Of a stretch of DNA of 50,550 bases, positions 32,011 to 43,477 are shown piece by piece. Origin of the DNA: Gyrodactylus bullatarudis (taxonomy: Eukaryota > Platyhelminthes > Monogenea > Gyrodactylidea > Gyrodactylidae). Numbering within the stretch: the first letter of the stretch is position 1; every line of letters begins with the position of its first letter. Made by a program: the position numbers and the translations under genes. The notes beneath the pieces were generated by a model. The model ran no database searches and had not been told where the DNA came from. It saw nothing but the letters and a program-made list of their open reading frames with translations. The stretch is taken from positions 1 through 50,550 of the forward strand of contig SSNU01000347.1 in assembly GCA_012064415.1 (NCBI GenBank), written 5' to 3'.

Positions 32011-34965
32011 AAGATGAATGATATCAACCTACCAGGGAAATAGCTTGCTAAGACACTATAAAATTTAACTCTAAAGAAGAATTGTTATTCGATTAAAAAT
32101 GTGTAGGATTTCTATACAATAAAAAAATCAAAACTTATTTCATAGTTATTTTTATGTTTATATCAGAAGTAAAATTGTGGCGATTCGGAAATTTTCAGAA
32201 AACTTCTGAATCTGAAGAACGCTAAACCCAGCAAATCTTTCAGGAATTTATTTCTTCATCAAAGACTTTGGTAAAATGTTTCAAAAGATCCTTGTCATAA
32301 CTTTAAATCAATAAATGATAAATATCAACATTAAGAATATATATTAGATGAATATAGTAATACATTCGCCAAGGTCATCAAAACTCTAATCCAAACCCAC
32401 TTAATAAAAAATGCTTTTATTTTGACCAGATAACCAATATGTATATGCATTTTAGACATTGAAATAAAATGTATTATAGAAATACAAAAAAGGTTAATTA
32501 GAAATGCAGAATGATTTATTATCCTTCATTCTAATAAACAGAAATGACTTTATCATGAACGAAAAGTAATATAGGCTGATGTATCTCTCTGAATTACCTT
32601 TAGAGGCTTTGAAACAATCAGTGAAAATCGAATCGTGACATGGTAGCATCCTAAATAAAACTTTTTCATACGTCAACAATGTCAGTCATGATAAATTGTA
32701 TTTCGATTAGGTGAAAGAAAGCCTTCATAAATAAAATAATGATCAAACTATATACTTAATAATCTCGAAAAAAATCTTCCAGATTTGACAAGTACTCTAT
32801 AACAAGTTTTAGAATTTATTTCCAAATGACTTTGGATCACACAAATACAAGGAAATCTGTCAGTTTTATTTTGATTTCCTTTAGTACAGTTTAAAAATAG
32901 AATGAAAAAAAAGATTTTATTTATTCAAGATCAAAATTACAGTTTCTCAATTATATTAATTATCAGATTTTATTCCAAATTTTTGAAAAATTTGCTTTTG
33001 AGATCACTTTTAGAGTAGGCCAAATTTTTCAACTTTTCTCATTTTGAAGATTATCGAAAACTAAGCATTTTTTCCTATAAAACCATACGTTTTCAAGTTT
33101 TTTCTGGTATACAAAATCTCGATTGAAAAGGACAATTTTTAAACACGCGCCAAGATTTTTTCAATGTATTTTTCGGGGAAAATGAAATTTTTTATTGCCC
33201 TACTAAATTTTATCCGTTTGCTATATTTTATTTTTATACAATTTTTTATGTTTTTTTAAATTTAGTATAATTATGAGTAGAGCCTCTAAACGTCTTAAAA
33301 TTATTATTTTAACCAGCTATTCCCTCTGTGATGAAAAACATTTATAAAAATGAAATTTTTTATTATGGCCCATAATTTATGCCATCAAAGTTCAGAGTTA
33401 TATGGTCTCAAAATGTATCATTTTAAAGATAAGGTATTAAAATAATACTTCATCTTAGCATGTCATTCATACCAATGATCTCAATCTACATTTTTTGAGG
33501 CTCTACTTATTTCTAGCTCAATTTTATAGCTCGTATATTCAAAACAAACACTAATTTTTTCAAAAATCTTTGGAAAAGTGGTATTATTTTGATAATCAGA
33601 AATAAAACTTTTATACACTGGAATGTAACATTTTTAAGTTCTCATGACAATCTCCTTTTTGAATCTATTGATTTCAAGATTTCTGAATGCATATTATCTT
33701 CAGAAATAATGTTATTTTTGTAGGAGTTTTAGGAATCTAAGAATCTTTAGAGTGTAACAATTTTTCAGTTGACAAATAAAATATCTTAAAAACGTTCTAG
33801 AAAATCTTTTTATATAAGAAAATTACCATGAATACTCATTACTTAAAAGTAATGGTTTAATGATAGAACCGTTTCTATAGTGCTCTTCATTCAAACACAT
33901 TTGGTTAGGATCATCGTAAAGATTTATTTAAAAATAGACTTATTTTTATCAACGATCAAATAAAATAAATTTCAACGCAAGCTTTTTATTCTATCTTCGA
34001 CTCATTAGAAGAAATATGTTAAGAATAATTCAAATCATAACTAATTATAAATCTTCCTCGAAATAATTCATTAAACTGGCCTGTTGATGGATTAAAATCT
34101 TATCAAATTTAAATGTTTCAGTATGTGAGGCATTCGTGAATCACCATTCAAAGCATGTTGATAAGGAAACCAAATATTACCATTACAGTTTTGCGAGACT
34201 CGCTGTTTTTGAAGGATCTTGATCTTTCAAAAATTCACTCATTTTCAAGTAGTAAAAAGAAACTAAGAATAAAAACTCAATTCCTACTGACTCCTAAGGT
34301 TGATCTTAATTTTCAAACCATTTATCAAATTCAGTTTCCTTGTTTATTCTAACTAGACTGTCAAAGTTCCAAGCACCAACTCAAAATTCTAAACGTCCGA
34401 ATTTCTCTTGGAAAGATTTTAATATAATCAAAAATTTTCAAAAAAAAAAAAATTCAAGTTCATATAGCTCTAGAATCTAGAGACTAGATGGAGATCACCT
34501 GAGGAAACTCCATCGCTGGCCTAATTTCTTTGAACGAATTCAGTCAATTAACATATTTGAATTTGAATCTATAAAATGACATGTGGAATATGCTGGCATA
34601 AAATTATACATAATAGACATCAAGGATTTTTCTCAATTTTATTAACATTTCACCATGCATGTACACAATTTTTGTACGCATACATGATCAGCTACAATAT
34701 CCTCTCAGACAGAAATAATATCTCTACATCATCATCCTCAAATATCTCATAATATTCATAAAACGCTATTTTACGATAATTATGAGTAAATGTATGAGTA
34801 TTCATTCTATTTATTCACTTATGAAATTTCCCATAAAATTCAATACACTCACTGATGGAATAAACTTCTAGGCATAAAGAATAATGTCATGTACCTTTCA
34901 CTATTTTTGCATAGAGCGATTGCTATAAGATTAAGCATAATCTTTGTAAATGTTACAAAGCATAG
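32011..34965. other. A/T-rich stretch, nothing recognised
   Basis: Nearly 3 kb. Frames at 32,494-32,679 (minus) and 34,155-34,352 (plus) are short and without a known domain. No RNA gene or clear repeat boundary. Confidence 0.4.
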
Positions 34966-35508
34966 CTAGTTGAAATAAAGATGAGAGTTTTTTCGTCATG
35001 GACACGAGGAAGGTGATTGTAATGAATGCCTTGATGACTGAAAGAAAAGATATTTACTATCATACTGAAATAATACCTCCTATCAGCCTTATCTAGAACC
35101 GCCGAGGGATGATAGTCTCTGCTAGTATTTATCTTACAGTAGCTCCAGCCAAAACTCAAATGATTAACTCATAATGAAAGTAGTCAGGATAAATGAACAC
35201 ACAAACAAAGATAACGGGGGTTAGATTAAATGATTGAGTTCTTACTTATCAGACCTGAGATGGCGTAAAGCTTACTGACGATCCCTGATAGTGAAATTAT
35301 AGTTTAATATCTCGCTTGATCTTTGGATATGAGAAATCTAATGTTAGTTTCATTTTAGGTTTGACTAAATTCTTCTTTTTTTAAATATTTTTCCTTAAAA
35401 TAAAGAAAGTAGGCAACGTCATCAAGAAATTTTCTAGCATATTGGATTTGTTCATGAAAAAGTTAAGCTTTTTTAAAAATCATGGATTCCCAATTTTATA
35501 TCAATTAG
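34966..35508. mobile_element. Foldback/MITE element, about 543 bp, diverged
   Basis: Left end CTAGTTGAAATAAAGATGAG, right end TATATCAATTAG (inverse CTAATTGATATA), both family-type. The arms are shorter and more diverged than in the 16- and 41-kb copies. Confidence 0.45.
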
Positions 35509-35702
35509 CTTTAGTATAATTTGAGATGCCAAGCTATGTAACTAGTTTCAAAACTAAAAGGATCAGTTTTTCATCGATTTCGAATGTAAGAAGGGATTTG
35601 ATGCTGGCATTAAATTCAGCCGTAGAGGTTTGGATAAAGTTTGGATCATTTTCCTTCATGGTGATCGAAAAATTCGATTACTCTTAAATAATGACGATTT
35701 TC
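35509..35702. other. Short non-coding spacer
   Basis: Nothing recognised; may be part of the neighbouring repeat at 35,703-35,822. Confidence 0.3.
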
Positions 35703-35822
35703 TGTGATCTTCCTTATGTAAGTTCAAGTTCTTTGTCTAATCTTGATTCAAAATAGCTGCATTTAATTGCTTTAAATCGATAAAAGGGGAAAAAGTTGAG
35801 TGCATTCAGAAAATTCTAATTT
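35703..35822 (+). repeat. Repeat related to 9,443-9,590
   Basis: Shares TTCTTTG.CTAAT, GCTGCATTTAATTGCTT and AAATCGATAAAA with the right part of the 9.2-kb foldback element. Confidence 0.5.
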
Positions 35823-37489
35823 TAGTCAGATTGAATTTTTTTTCGGAGATTTCTTATTATTTAAACAGCTTATCGGCTCATTTCCTTATTAGGTTAGGTT
35901 TTTGTGAGTGTTCGATATTTCTTTTTTTTGAAGAAGCCTTGCAGCTTCTTTTTTATTTCATTCCAGATTTAAAATTAATCAAACACTCGTTTTACCAGTA
36001 TATAGCAATATATCATGTCAGACGTGATATCTCCTCTCGTTTACTATCTTCTATGTAGAATAACAAATTGACACTTCAATGTTTACTCATTCCTAAATAT
36101 TTTGAGATATAACATTCTGGATTAGGAAAATAATTTCCCACAAGTTTTTTCGTTCTCTCTTCAACGGTCTGATTTATTGTAACGAATTTACCTATTTTCT
36201 CATATCAACTTGAAGACCCCTATTCTTCACTACCAAATCCCCAAGAGTGTGTGTGCGTTATAGACTTGCCAAAACGGACGAGTGTTTTCGCCCCCTAACC
36301 TTATTCGAATACCGGTATTTTAAAATTATATCCACGTTCCCCCACCCCAAAATATACATTGTATATCAAGGGGAAGACAAAAATTAAAATTAAACATGAC
36401 AAACACCCTGAGATGAACAGTTGATAAAATGCAGATAAAAAAGTCTTCTTTAAATTCGTTTTACTTCCGAGTTGACTTTGATCATGAAAAGATTCTTCCA
36501 AACAGTTCACTATATTCTGAGAAAATTTAACCTAGTTTGAAAAAAGTTGAAAAACTCCAACTTTAACACTTAAAGTCTCAGAATTTTTTTCATGATTTGC
36601 ATTCAATCTTTTTATCTATCCTACAGTTTTTTTAGTGTAGTTATTTTTGTATCAAAAAATGGGCTAACTCGAGATTTGAAATATGCCATTATTTTCCTCA
36701 AAAATTGCTTCATCTGGCGAAAAATTCTCCATCAAATTCAATTTCTTGGTGATAATTTCAGAATTTTTTTAAATCCCATTTTTATATTTACTAGCTTTTC
36801 TTATACTGAGATTCCTTCAAATTAAAGTATGGAAATATCGAAACTTTAATCGTACCAATAATAGCCATCTATCATTCATAACTACTTGAGTTTTAATGAA
36901 ACCCTATGATAACCAAATAATCTTTTTATAATACATCTAACTCTTGGGAAATGAAATTGTAAATAATTTCTATGAGTCATTCTTTTCATAATCTTTCGAA
37001 ATGGGGACATTGTAACCTTTTAAAAAAATGTGGGGTTTTCTCTCAATATAAATAAGCTACATTCAATGGGAATATTCTTTGTTTTAACCATTCAACCTTT
37101 TATTTCTTTTCCTCAGACAATCATGATTAGGATAGCATTAGAGGTAATTAGGTGTTAGTAGAACTCAGTACTAGATAGTTGGAAAAAAACAACTTTGGGT
37201 ATGACTAGGATTTTAGTTAATCTTGCCTAGATTTCAATCAACAGTTGCTTTTAAATCCCACATCTTTATACAGAATTGAACAATGTTATTATTTCTTACT
37301 GTTTTACATGAAACTGCTTAATGATATTTTACCATTAGACTGCGAGATTAGTCAGTTACATCCATTCTCTTAATTGGAAAATGTTTCGTCTATGTTTTAA
37401 GTCACAACATAACTTTTCACAAGGAAAATTAGAGAACAAGCGATAGACTGAGTTAAACTAGAATTTTTACCGCTCAAGAAAGATTAAAA
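35823..37489. other. A/T-rich stretch, nothing recognised
   Basis: Frames at 35,831-36,058, 36,301-36,510 and 36,592-36,825 are Phe/Ile/Ser-rich translations of A/T-rich DNA with no known domain. Confidence 0.4.
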
Positions 37490-37890
37490 GGAATATTGTT
37501 CCAAAACCTTGCCACTTTTGCCTCTAAACGTTTTTTTTAATTTAAAACGTTTTTTATTGTTTTATATTCATAATTTTAACTTGAATTCACATTATTTCCT
37601 TACATAAAGTTGTAAAAATGACTTGAATCATATTAAAATTGTTTTTTCAATAGCTTAAAACGAAATTTCTCTTATTTCATGAATATTACAATTTTGATAG
37701 GTCAAAAAACGCTTTAAATTTAAAAAAGTTAGACAATTTTGTTTATCTTATTCCAGAATCAAGGAAAGGTATTTTGAAGAGAAATTTGGTGAGATTAAAT
37801 TTAAATACTTGAAGATTAGCTTTTTCATATCGATGGGCGATTTAAATAAATTTGCAAAATTTCGTCCAAGTCTAATATTTATTGTAAGTT
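37490..37890. repeat. Partial copy of the 16-kb foldback element
   Basis: Matches 16,200-16,560 in inverse (ATAAAGTTGTAAAAATGACTTG, ATTTCATGAATATTACAATT) and runs on to match 16,555-16,700 (GGAAAGGTATTTTGAAG, AGCTTTTTCATATCGATGG). The terminal CTAATTGAC repeats are absent. Confidence 0.65.
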
Positions 37891-40830
37891 TCATTGAGTT
37901 AGTAATTTGAGGTTCAACTACAGCTACTGTAAGAAAAAAGAAAAAAGTGTATCTGTTTTGAAGAAATAAAATTATTTTCCTACACAAGGAAAAATATTAA
38001 ATATCCGGTTTGTTAAATGAATTGCTTTATTGTTTTAAAAACTTGCTCGTAAATAATACAATGTAGAAATTCAATAAATACGGATATTGAACAAAATCCA
38101 AATCCTTACTACTAATGTGTGTAATTTTGAACAATACTTTGTTCTCAAATCAATTTTCTTAAAAATGACAAATCCTTTGTTAGACTTCGTTAGAAAAATA
38201 TGCATTTATAATAAAAATATTCAGTAGCTAGAAGATAAGGCTTGAATATTAGTTGTTAAGGCTTTGATATAAGTCTTGAAAGACTGTTGAAAGTATTTTT
38301 TTTCGAATCAGCTTCATTCATTCATAATAAATCTATATATATATTTCTTTGTGAATCACTATTTTTCAAAGCACTTAGGAATTCTTCGGCCATTATGAAG
38401 ATTATGTAAATGAATTGTTTTTAAATTATTACCGCTCAAATTTAAGGTATTAGAGTCTTATTTGGCTCGTTATTATTTTTCATTTCTAAAACACGTTTAT
38501 AATTCAGTTGAATAATGAGATTTATTGAAATCTTAAGAAATTAGAAGATACCCCTAAAATTTTGCCTAAAATGTGAATATTTAAAACCCTTTTGGGGCCT
38601 AGACTATTCAACAATTTTCAAAACCCCAAATTTAAATTTAGCTATGAAAATATTCATCCAAAAAATTTCTAATGCAAGATGTTAATTTAAACTTAAATAG
38701 ATACAGAAATCAGCCAAACTAATAGAGTAACACAGGTTCGAGAATATTGAATAATGGACGGAGAGGGTTAAATAAAAAACTGTTGTAGAAGCTAAATAAT
38801 TTGAAAAACTTCCATTTGAAGAAATTCTTGCAATTTAATCTTTCCGAATCCGAACCAATATAAAAAAGATATGGAATTTTTGAAGATTGAATGCCATGCC
38901 AACTTATTTAGAACTATCAAGAAAGTAAAATCGAAAAAAAATTATATTGTTCGTTGAAAAATAGATATAGGGGCTCACTTCTTACTTTTGAGAGAATGAG
39001 TTATCTATTAATATTTACATGAACGGTGAGTCACTTATATAATTTCTGTATGTGAGCTTAGTTTCTTTTTTGTATCTCAACAGTACAAGTTTTTCTCATC
39101 AATTCCTGATTCAGGAATCCTAACTTACTGAGTGATATTGCTTAAAATCGAATAAATTTGGTTATTATGACGTTCGGGAAGAGAAGAAGACTTTATAATA
39201 GATTTAGCAGATGGTCAATAGCAGGTTTTTCATACTTGATAATTTTAGATAAGTATGAGTACTTTTTAAATTCCGAATTAGCGCCAAATTTCCATTTTTA
39301 TGGACTGATTTTAAAATAACTCATAACCAATCTCTTACTTCGAAATCGCTAAAAAATATCCAAATTTGAAAATTTGGCGCTGAATCAAAATTTTCAAAAA
39401 GTTTTCTTGTTCCATATTGAAAATTAAAATCAATTAAAATCGACTATCTGATTTTTCATTAGTTTAATTTTATTATATTTTTATAGAAATAATATAGGAT
39501 TTTCTAGTAAACTAGATTAGTTTAGAAAATTTTTAAAATAGTTTTAATTTCTTTTATCCATGATAGAGGTATTTCTTAAAAGATCAACAAGATAGTGTTA
39601 TAATTTAATTCTATAGGGATCTGTAGTACAGTTTCTCCACGAATCTGATTTTTATCGGCCGGTAGATTCATGTTTTCCTCTGTACTCAATGAGTACTCCT
39701 AATTGCTTACCATAGAAGAAACCAATAATTTGTAAAATTTAATAAATTCTCTTATAATTTGATTCATTGGTCGCTTGCCAGTTATTTAATAGAAATATTC
39801 TCTTCAGGACATTATATAAGAATTTTCTTATTATATTAAAAATGTAATCAGTCTTTAATGTGGTCCGTACGCTAAGAACATACCTTTTTCTCAGCGATAA
39901 TTTATCAATAATTCAATCCATTCAATTTTAGTGAATAGGAATTGCTCAGGAAAAAATACAACTCTAGTTTACTAAGGAAATAAGTAATATACAAATTCCC
40001 ATCTCAATTCAATTTTCCATCACAAGTTAAGTTTTTTTTCATTAGCCTTACTTACTCTTATGTAATACAAAAAAATGAGTACACCCCTATAGGGTATAAC
40101 GGAAACTAATAACAATAATAATACAATATTCCCTTTAATTCAAAGCCAACATTTTTGATTGTATATTATACTGAGAATAATGTTATCTGTCAATAATAAT
40201 ACGTATTTATTACGTAACATTTGTGAGAATAATATTCCTTTAATTGGAGGGAAGTAACATTTTTTTGTCTGCATTATAATATGGGTCTCAGATAACCTTA
40301 TACAAATAAACTCTTGTAATTTAGTATACTTAACATTAAATGCGAAACACTTTCTTAAATCATGATGATATTAATTGACAAAATACACTAAAGTTGTATG
40401 TTACCACATGTTGAATCATCATTAATTAAGGCGAGGGTTTTTTTTCTCAAATATCAATCTGATTCATTTCTGTTATATATTTCAAAATATAATACAATTC
40501 GAATTACAAAGGAAATAACCATGTAACCTTAAATCAAGTTAACCAGAAGATCAATGATGAATATTTAAATCCTATTTTTGTTAGAAATGAAATCTAAAAT
40601 AAAGGAGCCTCTTAATCCCAGCAATGACGGTTCTTCTATACAGGAACATTTACGTACGACGAATCACTCGACGGGAATCGAGAATTTCAGAATCAGATAC
40701 GCCACAGACCCAAAAAGATAGCTTAGGCTAATGATGAGTTACCCTCGCTATATGCACAGAAAATATTGAGCAGCAAGTTGGGTTTCTCAGGTGTCAACTT
40801 CAACAAAACATCCAAAATAATCCATAATTG
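37891..40830. other. A/T-rich stretch; one small hairpin
   Basis: About 3 kb without a gene. At about 39,279-39,385, TTAGCGCCAAATTT and AAATTTGGCGCTGA form an inverted pair of the kind seen in foldback interiors. Confidence 0.4.
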
Positions 40831-40886
40831 CCCGGTGTTGCGTATTGGTATCTCTCTCCCCTCTCATTAGGACCTCTTACTCTCGT
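40831..40886 (+). repeat. SINE head, truncated
   Basis: CCGGTGTTGCGTATTGGTATC and CCCCTCTCATTAGGACC follow the tRNA-like head of the 26-kb SINE (acceptor and A box) but the B box and tail are absent. Confidence 0.5.
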
Positions 40887-40889
40887 TAG

Positions 40890-41200
40890 CCTCCATCAGT
40901 TGATACATCCGAAAGCGGTCCAATATTCACCTCAGTAACTAAATTGGCAAAAACTCAAACCTCAGCATCAGCTGATATTAACACCTCCTCTAGTTGCAAA
41001 TCATCAAATGGATCCAACTCACAACACCATAGCACCCCGCGATGATCGAAAGAAGTATTTTTCTTAGCCGGAAGTACAAGACCCTACTTGATCACGAAAA
41101 AGAAATCTGTCGACATCACCTAAGCAACAAAGAGAAAAGGGAAGCAGAAAAAACGATTGCCAACTAATAATCAGACAATAAATGTATTCCTCACAGTCCC
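40890..41200 (+). pseudogene. Decayed coding-like stretch, possibly retroelement ORF1
   Basis: Less A/T-rich than its surroundings. One frame reads PPSVDTSESGPIFTSV, LAKTQTSASADI and SSSSCKSSNGSNSQHHS up to a TGA at 41,043-41,045; past it the same frame gives SKEVFFLAGSTRPYL and later KRKGKQKKRLP. Ser-rich then basic composition is common in LINE ORF1/gag-like proteins, but no zinc knuckle or RRM is visible. It directly follows the truncated SINE head. Confidence 0.25.
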
Positions 41201-41422
41201 AAGAGTATGAGCACAATCAACTCAAATCTTGGATGAATAATTGTAATCGGTCATAACGTTCCTTGAAAAAATTCGGAAAAATTTTAAATTTCGAGCGATT
41301 TTTTTTAAACTTAAAGTTGAAATCATAGAACCAAATGTTATTTTTCTGGATCACCAATAGACAAGAAAATAATTATTCATTATAATGAATAGTGCAGCAT
41401 CTATACTTACAAAGGTTAAATA
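41201..41422. other. Non-coding spacer
   Basis: Nothing recognised. Confidence 0.3.
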
Positions 41423-41556
41423 TTTCGTTCTAGGTGCTTGGGTTATATATCCCACTTATTTGGTAATGGATTAGCCCATGTCACTGAATGTTACAGCTTA
41501 CTAATGGATCCCACCGAGACTGGTATGAAAGAAACTCACAAGGCATTTAGAAATAA
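41423..41556 (+). repeat. Outer inverted repeat, left arm, around the 41.6-kb foldback element
   Basis: AAATATTTCGTTCTAGGTGC, CATGTCACTGAATGTTACAG and GAAAGAAACTCACAAGGCAT match the reverse complement of 42,430-42,548. With the element inside, the palindrome spans about 1.1 kb. Confidence 0.65.
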
Positions 41557-41573
41557 TCTTATAATAAGTAGAC

Positions 41574-42326
41574 CTAATTAATATGAAGATAACTTTTTTC
41601 ATCAAGAAATTGAATTTGATCAAGATTTTTTGGAATCTAGATCGTAGGTTCCACTTTCAGGATCTGAAGAAAAATAATTTGAAAAAAATCAAATTTTAAA
41701 AAAGTTATGGCATATTTCAAATCTAGCGATGGCGCTGGATTCCCATTTTTTTGAACTTTGAGTTAATAATTTTTGTTGATTTAAAAGTGAGAGAATGATC
41801 AAGAGTCAAAAAAATCAAGTATGCTGATTCAGATTTTGAGAATTCGCTTATCTTCGAGTGAAAATCGAATTTTGATTTTTTGAACATTTTCACTACAAAA
41901 AAACGAGAAAGAGGAGAAAGGATAACTCGCCTCGTCAGGTGTGAAATTGACTGTACTTGAAAATCGATGAAATTTTGATGATTCAAGATCCCTGGAAATT
42001 GGCGAGTCCATTGAAATTTTTATGGTCATAATCGGTTTCTTTGACTAATCGTGATCCTAAAAAAATCTTTTGATCCTTCTCTCACTTTTAAATCAACAAA
42101 AATTATCAACTCAAAGTTCAAAAAAATGGGAATTCGGCGCCATTGCTTGATTTAAAATATGCCATAACTTTCTTAGAATTTGATTTTTTTTCAAATGTTT
42201 TTTCTTCAGATCCTGAAAGTGGAATCTACGATCTAGATTCCAAAAAATATTGATCAAATTCAATTTCTTGATGAAAAAATTCATAATTTTTAAAAAATCA
42301 TAAATTCCCATCTTCATCTTAATCAG
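41574..42326. mobile_element. Foldback/MITE element, 753 bp, near-perfect palindrome
   Basis: Ends CTAATTAATATGAAGAT and the inverse of CTGATTAAGATGAAGATG. The arms are about 250 bp and nearly identical: AAGAAATTGAATTTGATCAA, GGAATCTAGATCGTAG, CCACTTTCAGGATCTGAAGA, AAGTTATGGCATATTT, CCCATTTTTTTGAACTTTGA, GTTGATTTAAAAGTGAGAG. The loop is about 250 bp. Minus frames in both arms (41,723-41,986 and 42,111-42,317) are by-products. The high arm identity suggests recent formation or arm-to-arm conversion. Confidence 0.8.
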
Positions 42327-42382
42327 CTTTATATATGGTAGAGATATATGCGTGTTTCGTCCTCTTTTGGAATCGTTAGTAT

Positions 42383-42445
42383 GTCACAACCTGGGATTTG
42401 AACCTAAGAGCTCTCGCATTGTACTCCAATGCTTTGTTAGTTTCT
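42383..42445 (-). repeat. tRNA-like sequence, SINE or tRNA pseudogene
   Basis: On the minus strand a 5-bp stem with 7-base loop (GCATT-GGAGTAC-AATGC, 42,416-42,432) is followed by a spacer and a B box GGTTCAAATCC (42,394-42,404). The acceptor stem and A box are not convincing, so a functional tRNA is unlikely. It overlaps the outer inverted repeat's right arm. Confidence 0.4.
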
Positions 42446-42548
42446 TTCGTAGCAATCTGGATTCTTTAAACTGTAACATTCAGTGACATCCATTATAAGA
42501 CGTTCTTGTGAGATATTTTATTAACTAAGCACCTAGAAAGAAATATTT
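42430..42548 (-). repeat. Outer inverted repeat, right arm
   Basis: Partner of 41,423-41,556, including CTGTAACATTCAGTGACAT and GCACCTAGAAAGAAATATTT. Confidence 0.65.
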
Positions 42549-43029
42549 TTTAATTATTCTTTTTTTTGAAAAAATCTGATCTTGTATCATCCTTATTTAT
42601 CAAAGCCAGAAGGCAACATAGCAAGCAAACAACGTTATAGTTTAAAAAAAAGTAAAATAGCTCGAAATTTAAAGTGTTTCCAAAAAAAATCCCGATTTAA
42701 CCATTTGAAAATTTGGGAATGTGTAAGAGAGAAATATATTTAAAAACCATATACGTATTTCTTAAAGCATCATCAGTGGCATTGCTTTAAAAATGCTATA
42801 AGTTAAAAGATTCATTCAAGATAATATTTTACAAATAATGAAAGAAATAGTAAAAGATGAATAAAATTAGAATAATATGTAAGCTGAAAAACACCAAAAC
42901 TCTCCAATAAATAGCAACAGTGGGAGAGAAAAGTGAAAAAGCTCACATAGGCCAGGGGAGTTGTGATAGTTTTTTTGAACACATAGATTGGGTTTGTATA
43001 GATTAATAATGAATTTCTCCTTGACCCAT
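42549..43029. other. A/T-rich spacer, nothing recognised
   Basis: A 73-codon minus frame (42,812-43,033) reaches into this stretch and has no known domain. Confidence 0.35.
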
Positions 43030-43477
43030 ACATCTATGCTGTCATCTCCAGGGGTTTTTTACATTTGAAAATACTCATTTTTATTGATTTAAAAGTAAAT
43101 GAGTGATCAAAAGAAGTTTTTTTCAGGTTCAATATTAGATAAGAAAATTTAATTTGCTAAAATTTATCTCAGAATTCACCTAGTTATCTTTTGAATTCTT
43201 GATCATTTTCACTTGATGATATTTCAATGATCAAAGATCTGTTAGAAACGGTAGGTTCTTTTAAAAATTTAACTCCAAAATTAAGAATCTCGAAAATGTC
43301 TCTTTTTCAACCTTTGAGTTCATAAATGTTACTCACCCTCCAATTTCGAAAATTTTATGCCAAAATTAAACTCAAAATTTAAAAAATCAAAATTTTTTCA
43401 AATGATAAAAGTAGACAACACATTCTGGATTCCTCATTTTTGTAAAAATCCTAGATTTCCAACTTGATATTAACCAG
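43030..43477. repeat. Foldback-family fragment, right part
   Basis: Contains TTGATTTAAAAGTAAATGAG and GTGATCAAAAGAAG as in the family interior, and ends TTGATATTAACCAG, a diverged family terminus. No left terminus. Confidence 0.4.

Noticed and set aside
34966..35508. Right-end-like TATCAACTAGC sites at 8.50 and 21.17 kb as further complete foldback elements
   Set aside because: No matching left ends were found at suitable distances; only isolated terminus-like matches.
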